Assembly: GCA_963711005.1 (NCBI GenBank)
Contig: CAVQCJ010000002.1
Coordinates: 1,905,046 to 1,969,045, forward strand
Direction: 5' to 3'
From: CAVQCJ01 sp963711005
Lineage (GTDB): Bacteria > Actinomycetota > Actinomycetes > Prado026
DNA length: 64,000 nucleotides
This document shows positions 9,208 to 20,770 of this stretch, piece after piece (positions within the stretch are counted from its first letter, which is position 1; every line of letters starts with the position of its first letter). The position numbers were made by a program, and so were the translations under genes. The notes beneath the pieces were generated by a model that did no database searches, was not told the origin of the DNA, and worked only from the letters and a program-made list of their open reading frames with translations.

Positions 9208-10876
9208 TGGCCCGTCCGGTGAGCACCGACCTCAGCATCGCGGCCCTCCGCCTGCGCGGGGCGGTCCGCCGCGCCACCGGACGGGTTCTTTACGGCTGGC
9301 GCCGGTCGCTGCACCTGCGGGTCGTGTTCACCACTCTGGTGCTCTCGGCCACGGTCGTCACCGTCCTCGGCTACGTCCTCATGACCCGGGTCACGGCCGG
9401 GCTGCTCGATGCCAAGGAGCGCTCGTCGGTCGAGGAGACCCGGGCCGGCCTGGTGGAGACCCAGCACAAGCTCGACGCCGCGGACCGGTCGACGAACAGC
9501 CGCGACCTGCTCGACCAGCTGGTGTACCAGCTCACGATCCGCGCCGGCGGTGAGCCGCCCAGGTACGAAGTGGTCACGCTGGCCAGCGGACCGTCGGCGG
9601 CGGTGGACCGGCCCGGGTTCCAGTCCAGGCCACGTCCAGGCCACCTCCGTCCCGACCGACCTGCGGCAGGCGGTGGACAGCAGCCCCGGGCTGGCGTACA
9701 CCTTCACGACGATCCACTACCAGGACGGGACGGTCGCGCCAGGGGTGGCGGTCGGTGGCCCGCTCACCGTGCCCGGGGTCGGCGCGTACGAGTTCTACTA
9801 CCTGTTCCCGCTGAACCAGGAGGCGGACACGCTCGCGCTGGTCCAGCGGGCGCTGACCGTGGCCGGGCTCGTCCTGGTGCTCCTGCTCGCTGCGATCGCG
9901 TGGTTGGTGACCCGCCAGGTCGTCGACCCGGTCCGGGAGGCGGCTCGCACCGCGGAGCGGTTCTCGGCCGGCCGGCTCGAGGAGCGGATGGCCGTGGTGG
10001 GGGACGACGACCTGGCCCGGCTGGCCGCGTCGTTCAACCACATGGCCGGGTCGCTGCAGGCGCAGATCCGCCAGCTCGAGGACCTGTCCAGGGTGCAGCG
10101 CCGGTTCGTGTCCGACGTCTCGCACGAGCTGCGCACGCCGTTGACGACGGTACGGATGGCGGCCGACGTCCTGCACGAGGCGAGGTCCGAGTTCGACCCG
10201 GCGACCGCGCGCTCCGCGGAGCTGCTGCAGACGCAGCTGGACCGGTTCGAGTCGCTGCTTGTCGGACCTGCTGGAGATCAGCCGCTACGACGCCGGCGCC
10301 GCGGTCCTGGACGCCGAGACCATCGACCTGCGCGACGTGGTCCGCCGCGTGGTCGAGGCGTCCGAGCCGCTGGCCGAGCGCAAGCAGACCGAGATACGGC
10401 TGGACCTCCCCACTCACCGCTGCACGGTCGAGGCGGACCCGCGCCGGGTCGAGCGGGCCCTTCGCAACCTGGTCGTGAACGCCATCGAGCACGGCGAGGG
10501 CCGGCCGGTCGACATCCGGGTCGCGTGCGACGACTCGGCCGTGTCCGTCGGCGTGCGCGACCACGGTGTGGGCCTGCGCCCGGGGGAGTCGGCCCTGGTG
10601 TTCAACCGGTTCTGGCGGGCCGACCCGGCCCGGGCCAGGACGACCGGCGGCACCGGGCTGGGGCTGGCGATCGCGCTCGAGGACGCCCGGCTGCACGGCG
10701 GCTGGCTGGAGGCGTGGGGGCAGCCCGGCGACGGGGCGCACTTCCGGTTCACGCTGCCCCGGCAGGCCAAGGCGGAGCTGGTGTCGGCGCCGCTGCCGCT
10801 CGAGCCGCCGGACGCGCGGGTCGGCCGCCGCGTCCCGCTGTCGGTCGGCGCCAGGCCGAGGAACCGCGATGTCTAG
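9207..10876 (+). CDS. mtrB: Sensor histidine kinase MtrB (two apparent frameshifts)
   Basis: Membrane-bound partner kinase of MtrA. The GTG at 9207 overlaps the mtrA stop by one base (TAGTG). Order: first membrane segment VVFTTLVLSATVVTVLGYVL, extracytoplasmic sensor region, second membrane segment LVLVLLLAAIAWLV, HAMP linker, H-box FVSDVSHELRTPLTTV, N-box NLVVNAIEHGEG, and G-boxes DHGVGLRPGE and GGTGLGLAIALEDARLHGG. Two breaks each need one base removed: about 9630 in the sensor region, and 10259-10260, where CTGCTTGTCGGAC should read CTGCTGTCGGAC to give LLSDLLEISRYDAG. All kinase motifs survive, so the gene is probably intact in the organism. It ends inside the first codons of lpqB. Confidence 0.92.
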
Positions 10877-12665
10877 CCGACCGATGTCCAGCCGCCGCCG
10901 GACCGTGCGTGCCGCGGCGGTCGTCGGCGCGCTCGGCGCGCTTGTGCTGACCGGCTGCGCCGGCATCCCGTCGTCCGGGCCGGTGCACCAGGCCGGCACC
11001 GTCGTGGACGAACGCGACGACCCGTTCACCCGGATCATCGCGTACGGCCCGGTCCCGGGGATGAACAAGCAGCAGGTCGTCCAGGGCTTCCTGAGCGCGT
11101 CGGCCTCGTTCGACGACAACCATGCGGTCGCCCGACAGTTCCTGACCTCCGCCCGAGCTCGCGACTGGAACGCCGATGCCGGAGTGACCGAGTACTACTC
11201 GGACACCTCCTCTGGCGGGGGCATCAAGTGGTCGGAGACCGGTGACACGGTCGGGGTCACCGCGCCGGTGGCCGGCACGCTCAGTGAGCTGGGGGCGTTC
11301 ACGGGCGCGGTTCCGAACACGCAGGCGTCGACCCAGTTCAAGCTCACCAAGGTGGGTGGCCAGTGGCGGATCTCCGACCTGAAGAAGGGTCTGTGGCTGA
11401 CCAGCAACGACGTCGGCCGGGCGTACCGCTCCTACGACATCTACTTCCCGAACCCGACCCGTACGGTCGTCGTCCCGGACCAGATCCTCGTGCCGGTCGG
11501 CCCCGGCACCTCGACGTCGTTGGTGCGGGCCCTGCTCGCCGGGCCGACCCCGTGGCTGGCCGACGCCGTGCTGTCGGCGATCCCGGCCGGGACCAAGCTG
11601 GTGGTCGACTCGGTCCCCGTCAACGCCGGCGTGGTCCAGGTCGACCTGACCTCGCCGGCCGCGAACGTCGACCGGGTCGAGGCGCAGGCGATGTCGGCGC
11701 AGTTCGCCTGGACGCTGCGCCAGCTCAGCGGAGTCACCAGCATGCGGTTGACGGTGAACGGCGTCCCGCTGCGGGTGCCGTCCGCCGGCGACGTCCAGAA
11801 CATCCTCGGCTGGCCGTCCTTCGACCCCGACGGGGGGGTCGCGGACGCCGACGCCTACGCCGTGGCCAAGGACAAGGCGGTGCTCCTGCACGACAACAAG
11901 ATCCAGGCTGTCCGCGGACCGCTCGGCGACGGGACCACGGTGGTCGGCCAGGTGGTCCCGTCCTTCGACGGCACCGAGCTGGCCGCGGTGGACAAGGACC
12001 GGCACCGGCTGCTGGTCAGCACTCTGACCGCCGGTGCCAAGGCGCAGGTGCTCCTGCAGGGCGGGGCGTTGAGCGCGCCGTCCTGGGACCGGCTGGGCGA
12101 CGTCTGGGTGGTCGACCGGACCGGCGGCGCCGGCGCGGTCTACGAGGTCTCGCCCGGGGCGAAGGCGCAGCAGGTCACCGTGAAGGACCTGCCCAAGAAC
12201 GTCACGCTGCGGGAGCTGCGGCTGGCCAGGGACGGCGTGCGGGTGGCTGCGCTGGTCAAGGACGAGCACGGGGTCGGTCAGGTGTACCTCGGCCGGGTCG
12301 AGCGCTCCGGCACCAAGGTCGAGCTGGCCGGGTTCCGGCTGGTGAACACCACGTTCGTGAAGACCGTCGACTTCGCCTGGGCGAGCGCTGACCGGCTCGT
12401 CGTGCTGGGGCAGTCGAAGCCGACCGACAAGATGCAGCCGTGGCTCGTGGACCTCAACGGCATTGTCGAGCAGGGGCTCGGCCCGGCCACCAGCGAGTAC
12501 GCGATGGTCTCGGTGAGCGCCGGCCTGTCACGCCCGGTGCTGACGTCGACCGCCGACGGGTCCCTGCTCTGGTACAACGGGGTCGGCTGGGACGCCACGT
12601 TCGGCTGCGCCGAGCAGTCGCCCCACTGCAAGAGCCTCGCCGCGCTCCCGTCGTACCCCGGCTGA
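10869..12665 (+). CDS. lpqB: Lipoprotein LpqB
   Basis: 598-residue lipoprotein encoded just after mtrB, with an 8-base overlap. The signal peptide ends in a lipobox LVLTGC with lipidated C30. A GerMN-type domain (around residues 230-310, VNAGVVQVDLTSPAANVDRV) is followed by a C-terminal beta-propeller-like region (about residues 330-590). LpqB binds the extracytoplasmic face of MtrB and tunes its signalling in mycobacteria. ATG 10869 is chosen over later codons because it gives a proper positively charged signal peptide (MSSRPMSSRRRTVRAA). Confidence 0.93.
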   Translation: MSSRPMSSRRRTVRAAAVVGALGALVLTGCAGIPSSGPVHQAGTVVDERDDPFTRIIAYGPVPGMNKQQVVQGFLSASASFDDNHAVARQFLTSARARDWNADAGVTEYYSDTSSGGGIKWSETGDTVGVTAPVAGTLSELGAFTGAVPNTQASTQFKLTKVGGQWRISDLKKGLWLTSNDVGRAYRSYDIYFPNPTRTVVVPDQILVPVGPGTSTSLVRALLAGPTPWLADAVLSAIPAGTKLVVDSVPVNAGVVQVDLTSPAANVDRVEAQAMSAQFAWTLRQLSGVTSMRLTVNGVPLRVPSAGDVQNILGWPSFDPDGGVADADAYAVAKDKAVLLHDNKIQAVRGPLGDGTTVVGQVVPSFDGTELAAVDKDRHRLLVSTLTAGAKAQVLLQGGALSAPSWDRLGDVWVVDRTGGAGAVYEVSPGAKAQQVTVKDLPKNVTLRELRLARDGVRVAALVKDEHGVGQVYLGRVERSGTKVELAGFRLVNTTFVKTVDFAWASADRLVVLGQSKPTDKMQPWLVDLNGIVEQGLGPATSEYAMVSVSAGLSRPVLTSTADGSLLWYNGVGWDATFGCAEQSPHCKSLAALPSYPG

Positions 12666-12734
12666 CCCGGCGGCCGTCCACAGGCGCAGGCCCGCCGCTG
12701 GCGGCCGGTCGCCCGGACGCGGATCCTGGACCCG

Positions 12735-13427
12735 GTGCGCTGGTTCCCCGAGACCCTGCTCGACCTGGTCGTACCGGTCGTCTGCGCCGGTTGTGGCGCC
12801 GACCGGGAGCTGCTGTGCCGCCCCTGCCTTTCCGAGCTGTCCGGAGCGGGCCGACTGGTCCGCCCGAGCCCGGTGCCGTCCGGGCTGCCGGCGCTCGCCG
12901 CGGCGGCGCCGTACGACGGGGTGGTCCGCAGCGCGCTGATCGCGCACAAGGAACGGGGCGTGCTCCGGCTGGCCGGCCCGCTCGGCGCAGCGCTGGCGAC
13001 CGCTGTCACTGCACTGCCGGGGGTCGGGGCGGCGCCACGCCCGCTTCACCTCGTGCCGGTGCCGTCCAGACCGGCGGTGGTCCGCGCGCGCGGCCACGAT
13101 TCGACGGCCCGGATCGCCGCCGCCGCGGCGCGCCGGCTGGGCCCCGGGGTGCGGGTGGCCCGCCTGCTGCGGCAGGGTCGCCGCGTCGCCGACCAGTCCG
13201 GGCTGGGCGCTCAGGCGCGGGCCCGCAACCTCGCCGGCGCCCTCCAGGTCCGCGGGCCGGCGGGCGCCGGCCGGCCGGTCGTGGTGGTGGACGACCTGGT
13301 CACCACCGGGGCCAGTCTGGCCGAGGCGGCCCGGGTGCTGCGCGGCCACGGGTTCGTGGTGCTCGGGGCGGCCGTGGTCGCGGCTACCGCGAGACGGTCT
13401 CTCGCCGTCCGAGCGGCGCTGGGCTAG
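12735..13427 (+). CDS. comF: ComF family phosphoribosyltransferase-like protein
   Basis: 230 residues. An N-terminal zinc-binding double CxxC (C17, C20, C28, C31 in VCAGCGADRELLCRPC) precedes a type I phosphoribosyltransferase fold with the PRPP loop VVVVDDLVTTGASLAEA at roughly residues 181-197. ComF is a competence helicase-associated protein in Bacillus, but homologues with intact PRPP loops are spread across non-competent bacteria and their role is unclear. The position between lpqB and the hibernation factor gene is conserved in actinobacteria. The GTG start is 69 bases after the lpqB stop. Confidence 0.88.
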   Translation: MRWFPETLLDLVVPVVCAGCGADRELLCRPCLSELSGAGRLVRPSPVPSGLPALAAAAPYDGVVRSALIAHKERGVLRLAGPLGAALATAVTALPGVGAAPRPLHLVPVPSRPAVVRARGHDSTARIAAAAARRLGPGVRVARLLRQGRRVADQSGLGAQARARNLAGALQVRGPAGAGRPVVVVDDLVTTGASLAEAARVLRGHGFVVLGAAVVAATARRSLAVRAALG

Positions 13428-13468
13428 CGTCGATGCTGCGCGACCTCGCGTCCGGTGGAGGAGGTCAG

Positions 13469-14143
13469 GTGGACATCGTCGTCAAGGGCCGCCGGATGGA
13501 GGTCTCGGACCGTTTCCGGACGCATGCCGTGGAGAAGCTGACCAAGGTCGAGCGGCTCGACCCGGGGATGCAGCGGGTCGACGTCGAAGTCTCCAAGGAA
13601 CCCAACCCGCGCCTGTCCGACCGCGCCTACCGGGTCGAGCTCACCTGCCGCAGCCGCGGGCCGGTGATCCGCGCCGAGGCGGCCGCCGAGGACAAGCTCG
13701 CTGCGCTGGACCTGGCCATGGGACGGCTGGAGTCCCGGCTGCGCCGCGCGTCCGACCGCCGCACCGACCGCAAGAAGCACCCGAAGTCCGCGGCCACCGG
13801 GTCCGCGGCCACCGGGTCTGCGACCACCGGGTCTGCGACTACAGGGTCTGCGACGACAGCGGCTGCGAGCACCGTGTCCGCGAACGGGCATGGTGAGGTC
13901 CAGCCGGCCGCCGACCCGTGGGCCTCGCACGACGACGGACCGATGGTCGTGCGCGAGAAGACGCACGCAGCCGAGCCGATGTCGCTGGACCAGGCGCTGT
14001 ATGAGATGGAGCTCGTAGGGCACGACTTCTACCTGTTCGTCGATGCGCAGTCGCAGCGTCCGTCCGTGGTCTACCGGCGGCATGCCTACCACTACGGAGT
14101 GATCCGGCTGAGCGTCGACGGTGTCGGCGGGTCCGCCGGCTGA
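13469..14143 (+). CDS. hpf: Long-form ribosome hibernation promoting factor
   Basis: 224 residues from GTG 13469, which has GGAGGAGG six bases upstream; ATG 13433 would add 12 residues. The N-terminal HPF/RaiA domain (VDIVVKGRRMEVSDRFRTHA through EDKLAALDLAMGRLESRLRR) occupies residues 1-100, and the C-terminal domain (PMSLDQALYEMELVGHDFYLFVDA...VVYRRHAYHYGVIRL) residues 168-218, the part that dimerises to join 70S ribosomes into 100S particles. The linker holds five imperfect SAATG-type pentapeptide repeats coded by a 15-base tandem repeat, so linker length could vary between strains. Confidence 0.92.
   Translation: MDIVVKGRRMEVSDRFRTHAVEKLTKVERLDPGMQRVDVEVSKEPNPRLSDRAYRVELTCRSRGPVIRAEAAAEDKLAALDLAMGRLESRLRRASDRRTDRKKHPKSAATGSAATGSATTGSATTGSATTAAASTVSANGHGEVQPAADPWASHDDGPMVVREKTHAAEPMSLDQALYEMELVGHDFYLFVDAQSQRPSVVYRRHAYHYGVIRLSVDGVGGSAG
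13786..13860 (+). repeat. Five-copy 15-base tandem repeat inside hpf
   Basis: Five consecutive 15-base units: two copies of GTCCGCGGCCACCGG, then GTCTGCGACCACCGG, GTCTGCGACTACAGG and GTCTGCGACGACAGC. They keep the reading frame and encode SAATG, SAATG, SATTG, SATTG and SATTA in the linker between the two HPF domains. The gradual divergence suggests old duplications followed by drift. Confidence 0.95.
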
Positions 14144-14168
14144 CGCAGGCTGACACATTGCTGACAGA

Positions 14169-14837
14169 ATGACCGTCGTGGAGCCGATCCGGGTGCTCGT
14201 GGTGGACGACCACGCGTTGTTCCGGCGCGGCCTCGAGATGGTGCTCGCGCAGGAGTCCGACATCGAGGTCGTGGGCGAGGCCGGCGACGGCGCGGAGGCG
14301 GTCGAGAAGGCCGCCGACCTGCTGCCCGACGTGGTGCTGATGGATGTGCGCATGCCGCGCCGTTCCGGCATCGAGGCGTGCACGGCCATCAAGGATGTCG
14401 CGCCGTCGACGCGCATCATCATGCTGACCATCAGCGACGAAGAGGGCGACCTGTACGAGGCGATAAAGGCGGGCGCCAACGGCTACCTGCTCAAGGAGAT
14501 CTCGATCGACGAGGTCGCGACCGCGATCCGCGCGGTGGCCGGCGGCCAGTCGCTGATCAGCCCGAGCATGGCGTCCAAGCTGCTGACGGAGTTCGCGACG
14601 CTGATCAAGCGCGAGGACCGTCAGCAGGTGCCGGTGCCGCGGCTGACCGACCGCGAGCTGGAGGTCCTGCGCCTGGTCGCCCGTGGCCTCAACAACAAGG
14701 ACGTCGCCAAGCAGCTGTACATCAGCGAGAACACGGTCAAGAACCATGTCCGGAACATCCTGGAGAAGCTTCAGCTGCACTCCCGGATGGAGGCCGTGGT
14801 GTACGCCGTCCGGGAGAAGCTGCTCGAGATCACCTGA
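14169..14837 (+). CDS. NarL/FixJ-type response regulator
   Basis: 222 residues. Receiver domain with D13-D14, phosphorylation site D59 (VVLMDVRMPRRSG) and YLLKE at its end; LuxR-type helix-turn-helix at about residues 155-215 (LTDRELEVLRLVARGLNNKD, ISENTVKNHVRNILEKLQ). No histidine kinase lies beside it, so it is an orphan here. A response regulator of this type near hpf and secA is common in high-GC actinobacteria. The start, with ATG 25 bases after the hpf stop, fits the receiver length. Confidence 0.9.
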   Translation: MTVVEPIRVLVVDDHALFRRGLEMVLAQESDIEVVGEAGDGAEAVEKAADLLPDVVLMDVRMPRRSGIEACTAIKDVAPSTRIIMLTISDEEGDLYEAIKAGANGYLLKEISIDEVATAIRAVAGGQSLISPSMASKLLTEFATLIKREDRQQVPVPRLTDRELEVLRLVARGLNNKDVAKQLYISENTVKNHVRNILEKLQLHSRMEAVVYAVREKLLEIT

Positions 14838-14864
14838 CGGACCCCTCTGGCAGGATCGCCGGCC

Positions 14865-16094
14865 ATGAGCGTCCGGCCGGTGGAGCGGTTGACCGCGGCC
14901 CAGGCGCGCCGCGTGGCGCTGGCCGCGCAGGGGTTCCTCGACCCGCGCCCGGCCGGCGTGCCGGACCGGCGTGCACTGCGCCGGGTCCTCGGGCGCACCG
15001 GGCTCTTCCAGATGGACTCCGTCAACGTCCTGGCCAGAGCCCACTACCTGCCGATGTTCAGCCGGCTCGGCCCCTACCCGGTGGACCTCATCGACCGGGC
15101 CGCCTACCGCGCGCCGCGCGAGCTCTACGAGTACTGGGGACACGAGGCGAGCCTGCTTCCGGTCGACGCCTACCCGTTGCTGCGCTGGCGGATGGAGGCC
15201 GCGCACCACGAGCAGGACGGGGCCTGGGACGGGATGCGCCGGATCGCGAGGGAGCAGCCGGCGCTGGTCGCCGACGTGCTCGCCGAGGTGCGTGCGTCCG
15301 GCCCGGTCTCGGCCGGCGAGATCGAGGCGCTGCACGGCGGTGGGCGCAGCCGCAAGGCCGGACCGTGGTGGGACTGGTCGCACGTCAAGCGCGCCATCGA
15401 GTACCTGTTCTGGTCTGGCGATGTGGCGACGGCGACGCGCCGCGGGTTCGAGCGGCTGTACGACGTCCCGGAGCGCGTGCTTCCGGCCGCGGTGCTCGCC
15501 GCCCCGGTACCGGCGCGTGCGGACGCGCAGCGCGAGCTGGTCCGCCGCGCCACCCGTTCGCTGGGCGTCGCCGACGCGCGCGACCTGCGCGACTACTACA
15601 GGCTGTCGGTCGCCGACGCGACCGCGCGGGTGGCCGAGCTCGTCGAGGCCGGCGACCTGGTGCCCGTCGACGTCGAGGGCTGGCGTCGCCAGGCGTACCT
15701 GGACCCCGGTGCGCGGCTGCCCCGCCGGGTCGACGCGCGCGCGTTGCTGTCGCCGTTCGACCCGGTGGTGTGGGAGCGGGACCGTTGCGAGCGGCTCTAC
15801 GGGTTCCGCTACCGCATCGAGATCTACGTGCCCGCACCGCAACGCGTGCACGGCTACTACGTCCTGCCGTTCCTGCTCGGCGACCGGCTCGTCGCCCGGG
15901 TCGACCTCAAGGCCGACCGGGCGACGGGCCGGCTGGTCGTCCAGGCCGCCCACGCCGAGCCGCACGCGCCTGCGTACACCGGCGAGGAGCTGGTGGACGA
16001 GCTGCGGTCGATGGCGTCGTGGCTCGGCCTGGACTCGGTGGTGACGGCCGGGCGAGGCGACCTCCCGCTGGCCCTGCCGCCGGTCGTCGGCTGA
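14865..16094 (+). CDS. YcaQ/AlkZ-family winged-helix DNA glycosylase-like protein
   Basis: 409 residues of the winged helix DNA-binding domain family to which the interstrand-crosslink glycosylases AlkZ and YcaQ (AlkX) belong. Residues 47-57 read GLFQMDSVNVL: Q49 and D51 form a Q-x-D pair, the form reported for YcaQ/AlkX, whereas AlkZ has Q-x-Q. Other conserved parts are LYEYWGHEASLLP, VKRAIEYLFWSGDV and LLSPFDPVVWERDR. The reaction in characterised members is unhooking of alkylated bases, including crosslinks. No secondary-metabolite resistance cluster surrounds it, so general alkylation repair is the most likely role. Confidence 0.82.
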   Translation: MSVRPVERLTAAQARRVALAAQGFLDPRPAGVPDRRALRRVLGRTGLFQMDSVNVLARAHYLPMFSRLGPYPVDLIDRAAYRAPRELYEYWGHEASLLPVDAYPLLRWRMEAAHHEQDGAWDGMRRIAREQPALVADVLAEVRASGPVSAGEIEALHGGGRSRKAGPWWDWSHVKRAIEYLFWSGDVATATRRGFERLYDVPERVLPAAVLAAPVPARADAQRELVRRATRSLGVADARDLRDYYRLSVADATARVAELVEAGDLVPVDVEGWRRQAYLDPGARLPRRVDARALLSPFDPVVWERDRCERLYGFRYRIEIYVPAPQRVHGYYVLPFLLGDRLVARVDLKADRATGRLVVQAAHAEPHAPAYTGEELVDELRSMASWLGLDSVVTAGRGDLPLALPPVVG

Positions 16095-16095
16095 C

Positions 16096-17235
16096 CTAGC
16101 CGGCCGGCTCGGGGTCGGTTGCCAGCCGCGCATGTGAGTGCTCGGTGCGCAGCACCCCGTCGCCGTAGCGGAACGAGTCGCGGTGCACGCCCTCGAGCCG
16201 GAAGCCGGCCCGCTCGGCGAGCCGGCACGACGCGACGTTCTCGACCGCGTGGAACAGCTCGACCCGGTGCAGCCCCAGCGCGCCGAACGCGAACCGGGCC
16301 GCGGCCGACAGTGCGGCGGTGCCGACCCCGCGGCCGCGGGCGGCCGGCGCCACCCAGTAGCCGATCTCCGCGCCGCCGTTCTCGCCGTCGGCACTGTGCA
16401 GCGACACCGAGCCCAGCACCTCGCCGCCGGTGGCCGCCTTGACCAGCCAGGACGCGTGGGTGCCGTTGGACCAGTCCGCCCGGCGTTCGCACCAGGCTCG
16501 GGCGCCGTCCAGGTCCGGCGGCCCCGGGTTCCACAGCGCGGTGAGCGGGTCGGCGTGCGCCGCCGCGACCTGAGCCGCGTCCAGGTCCGGGTCCGGAACG
16601 CACAGCTGGTACGGACCGGCGGCGATCTCTACCGGCTCGGCCGGCACCACCCTGGGCAGCGGCCCGGCCGGGTCGCCGGCCAGCCGCGCGTGCAGGTGCA
16701 CGTCGTCGAAGCCGCCGCCGCCGCTGGCCAGCGCCTCGCGGGCAACCCCCTCGAACGCGAAGCCGTGCGCCCAGGCCGCCCGGCAGGACGCGATGTTGCC
16801 TACCGCGTGGTGCAGGTTCACCCGGTTTAGGCCGAGGCCGGCCGGCGGCGGCCCGAACGCGTACGCGAGCGCCGCCTCGATGGCCCGGCCGGCCACGCCG
16901 CGGCGCCGGAAGCCGGGGCTGACGCCGTAGCCGATCTCGCAGGAGCGGTCGTCCGGGTCGTGGTGGTGCAGGCCGACCCGGCCGGCCAGCTCGCCGGTCG
17001 CAGCATCCACGACCGCCCAGTCGGTGTGCCGAGCCAGCCGGCGCTGGATCCACACCCCGGCGTCGGCGCGGCTGTGCACGGTGCGCATCGACGGCGACCA
17101 CCGCCGGGAGGCCGCGTCGTCGGCCAGCACCAGCACCGCGTCCGCGTCGTCGGCCGTCCAGGCGCGCAGCAGCAGGCCCTCGGCGACCAGGTCCGGAGCG
17201 GTGTCGGGCAGGGTGGCGCCGGCCGTGCCGGTCAT
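16096..17235 (-). CDS. Tandem GNAT acetyltransferase (two fused domains)
   Basis: 379 residues made of two RimJ-type GNAT domains: one at about 18-190 (GLLLRAWTADDADAVLVLAD ... SPGFRRRGVAGRAIEAAL ... IASCRAAWAHGF) and one at about 205-375 (YQLCVPDPDLDAAQVAAAHA ... APAARGRGVGTAALSAAARF ... VASCRLAERAGFRLEG). Both keep the acetyl-CoA binding R/Q-x-x-G-x-G/A loop and the C-terminal Asn/Ser-Cys-R helix, so both may be active. The ATG start overlaps the stop of a third GNAT gene (ATGA). Substrate unknown; RimJ/RimL relatives acetylate protein N-termini or small amines. Confidence 0.85.
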   Translation of the reverse strand: MTGTAGATLPDTAPDLVAEGLLLRAWTADDADAVLVLADDAASRRWSPSMRTVHSRADAGVWIQRRLARHTDWAVVDAATGELAGRVGLHHHDPDDRSCEIGYGVSPGFRRRGVAGRAIEAALAYAFGPPPAGLGLNRVNLHHAVGNIASCRAAWAHGFAFEGVAREALASGGGGFDDVHLHARLAGDPAGPLPRVVPAEPVEIAAGPYQLCVPDPDLDAAQVAAAHADPLTALWNPGPPDLDGARAWCERRADWSNGTHASWLVKAATGGEVLGSVSLHSADGENGGAEIGYWVAPAARGRGVGTAALSAAARFAFGALGLHRVELFHAVENVASCRLAERAGFRLEGVHRDSFRYGDGVLRTEHSHARLATDPEPAG

Positions 17236-17852
17236 CGCAGGTCCTCCGGGACCAGTCCGCCGAGCCAGCCGTCGACCCGGTCGCCGACGTGGATCAGCCG
17301 TCGCGAGCAGGTGCCCTCCATGGTGAAGCCGACCTTTTCGGCGACCCGGCGCGAGCTGTCGTTGCCCACCTCGGCCTGCCACTCGATCCGGCCCAGCCGC
17401 AGCTCGTCGAAGCCGTACCGGCAGACCAGGCGCACCGCGGCGGTCGACACCCCCGTGCCGCGCTCGGCCTCGACCGTCCAGAATCCGACCTCGCCCATCC
17501 CGCCGGCCGGGTGGGTCAGGTGCACGAGGTCGTGCAGGCCGATCATGCCCAGCAGCCGGCCGTCGTCCGATCCGGTGATCGCGAAGACGTGCTCGGTCCC
17601 GGACTCCCAGCCCTGGGCGCAGTGGGCCACGAAGTCGCGGGCGTCCTGCTCGGTGTACGGGTCCGGGAGGTTCTCCAGCCAGCGGTGCAGGGCGCGGTCC
17701 TGGCACGCGGCCGCGATCGGCTGGGCGAGATCGAGGGTTGGCGGGCGGAGCACGAGCCGTCCGTCGCTGAGCGTGACCGGTCGAGGGCTCTCCACGCGGG
17801 CCAGCCTCTCAGAACCAGCATCCGCCCTCGGAGTCTCGCCACAGGTCACCAT
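17232..17852 (-). CDS. GNAT family N-acetyltransferase
   Basis: 206 residues, single RimJ/RimL-like GNAT domain (GRLVLRPPTLDLAQPIAAAC, AERGTGVSTAAVRLVCRYGF, NDSSRRVAEKVGFTMEG). It is co-transcribed with the downstream tandem GNAT gene by a four-base overlap. The start codon at 17850-17852 sits in the arm of a short inverted repeat between this gene and secA. A later start near residue 20 is possible because the first residues look unconserved. Substrate unknown. Confidence 0.8.
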   Translation of the reverse strand: MVTCGETPRADAGSERLARVESPRPVTLSDGRLVLRPPTLDLAQPIAAACQDRALHRWLENLPDPYTEQDARDFVAHCAQGWESGTEHVFAITGSDDGRLLGMIGLHDLVHLTHPAGGMGEVGFWTVEAERGTGVSTAAVRLVCRYGFDELRLGRIEWQAEVGNDSSRRVAEKVGFTMEGTCSRRLIHVGDRVDGWLGGLVPEDLR

Positions 17853-17865
17853 CCGATTACGATGG
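17849..17865. promoter_or_regulatory. Short inverted repeat between GNAT gene and secA
   Basis: CCATC, seven bases, GATGG: a 5-base dyad covering the divergent GNAT start and lying about 30 bases before secA. It could bind a regulator or be chance; the arms are short. Confidence 0.2.
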
Positions 17866-17893
17866 CCGGACCTCGTGACTAGGAGAGTTCTGC

Positions 17894-20713
<2,820 letters not shown>

Positions 20714-20732
20714 CCGTACGCACGGCGGTCCA

Positions 20733-20770
20733 GCTCAGACTTGCTCAGACTTGCTCAGACTTGCTCAGAC
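20733..20770. repeat. 10-base tandem repeat between secA and the Rv3235-like gene
   Basis: Three full copies of TTGCTCAGAC (20741-20770) preceded by a partial one (GCTCAGAC). The repeat lies after the secA stop and its last copy supplies the stop codon of the convergent Rv3235-like gene. Because the unit is 10 bases and contains TCA, it places stops in all three leftward frames. It is not palindromic, so it is not an ordinary intrinsic terminator. Confidence 0.95.

Noticed and set aside
13839..16394. An 851-residue open frame opposite hpf, the response regulator and the YcaQ-like gene
   Set aside because: His/Arg/Gln-rich shadow of high-GC coding sequence; real genes with clear motifs lie on the other strand.
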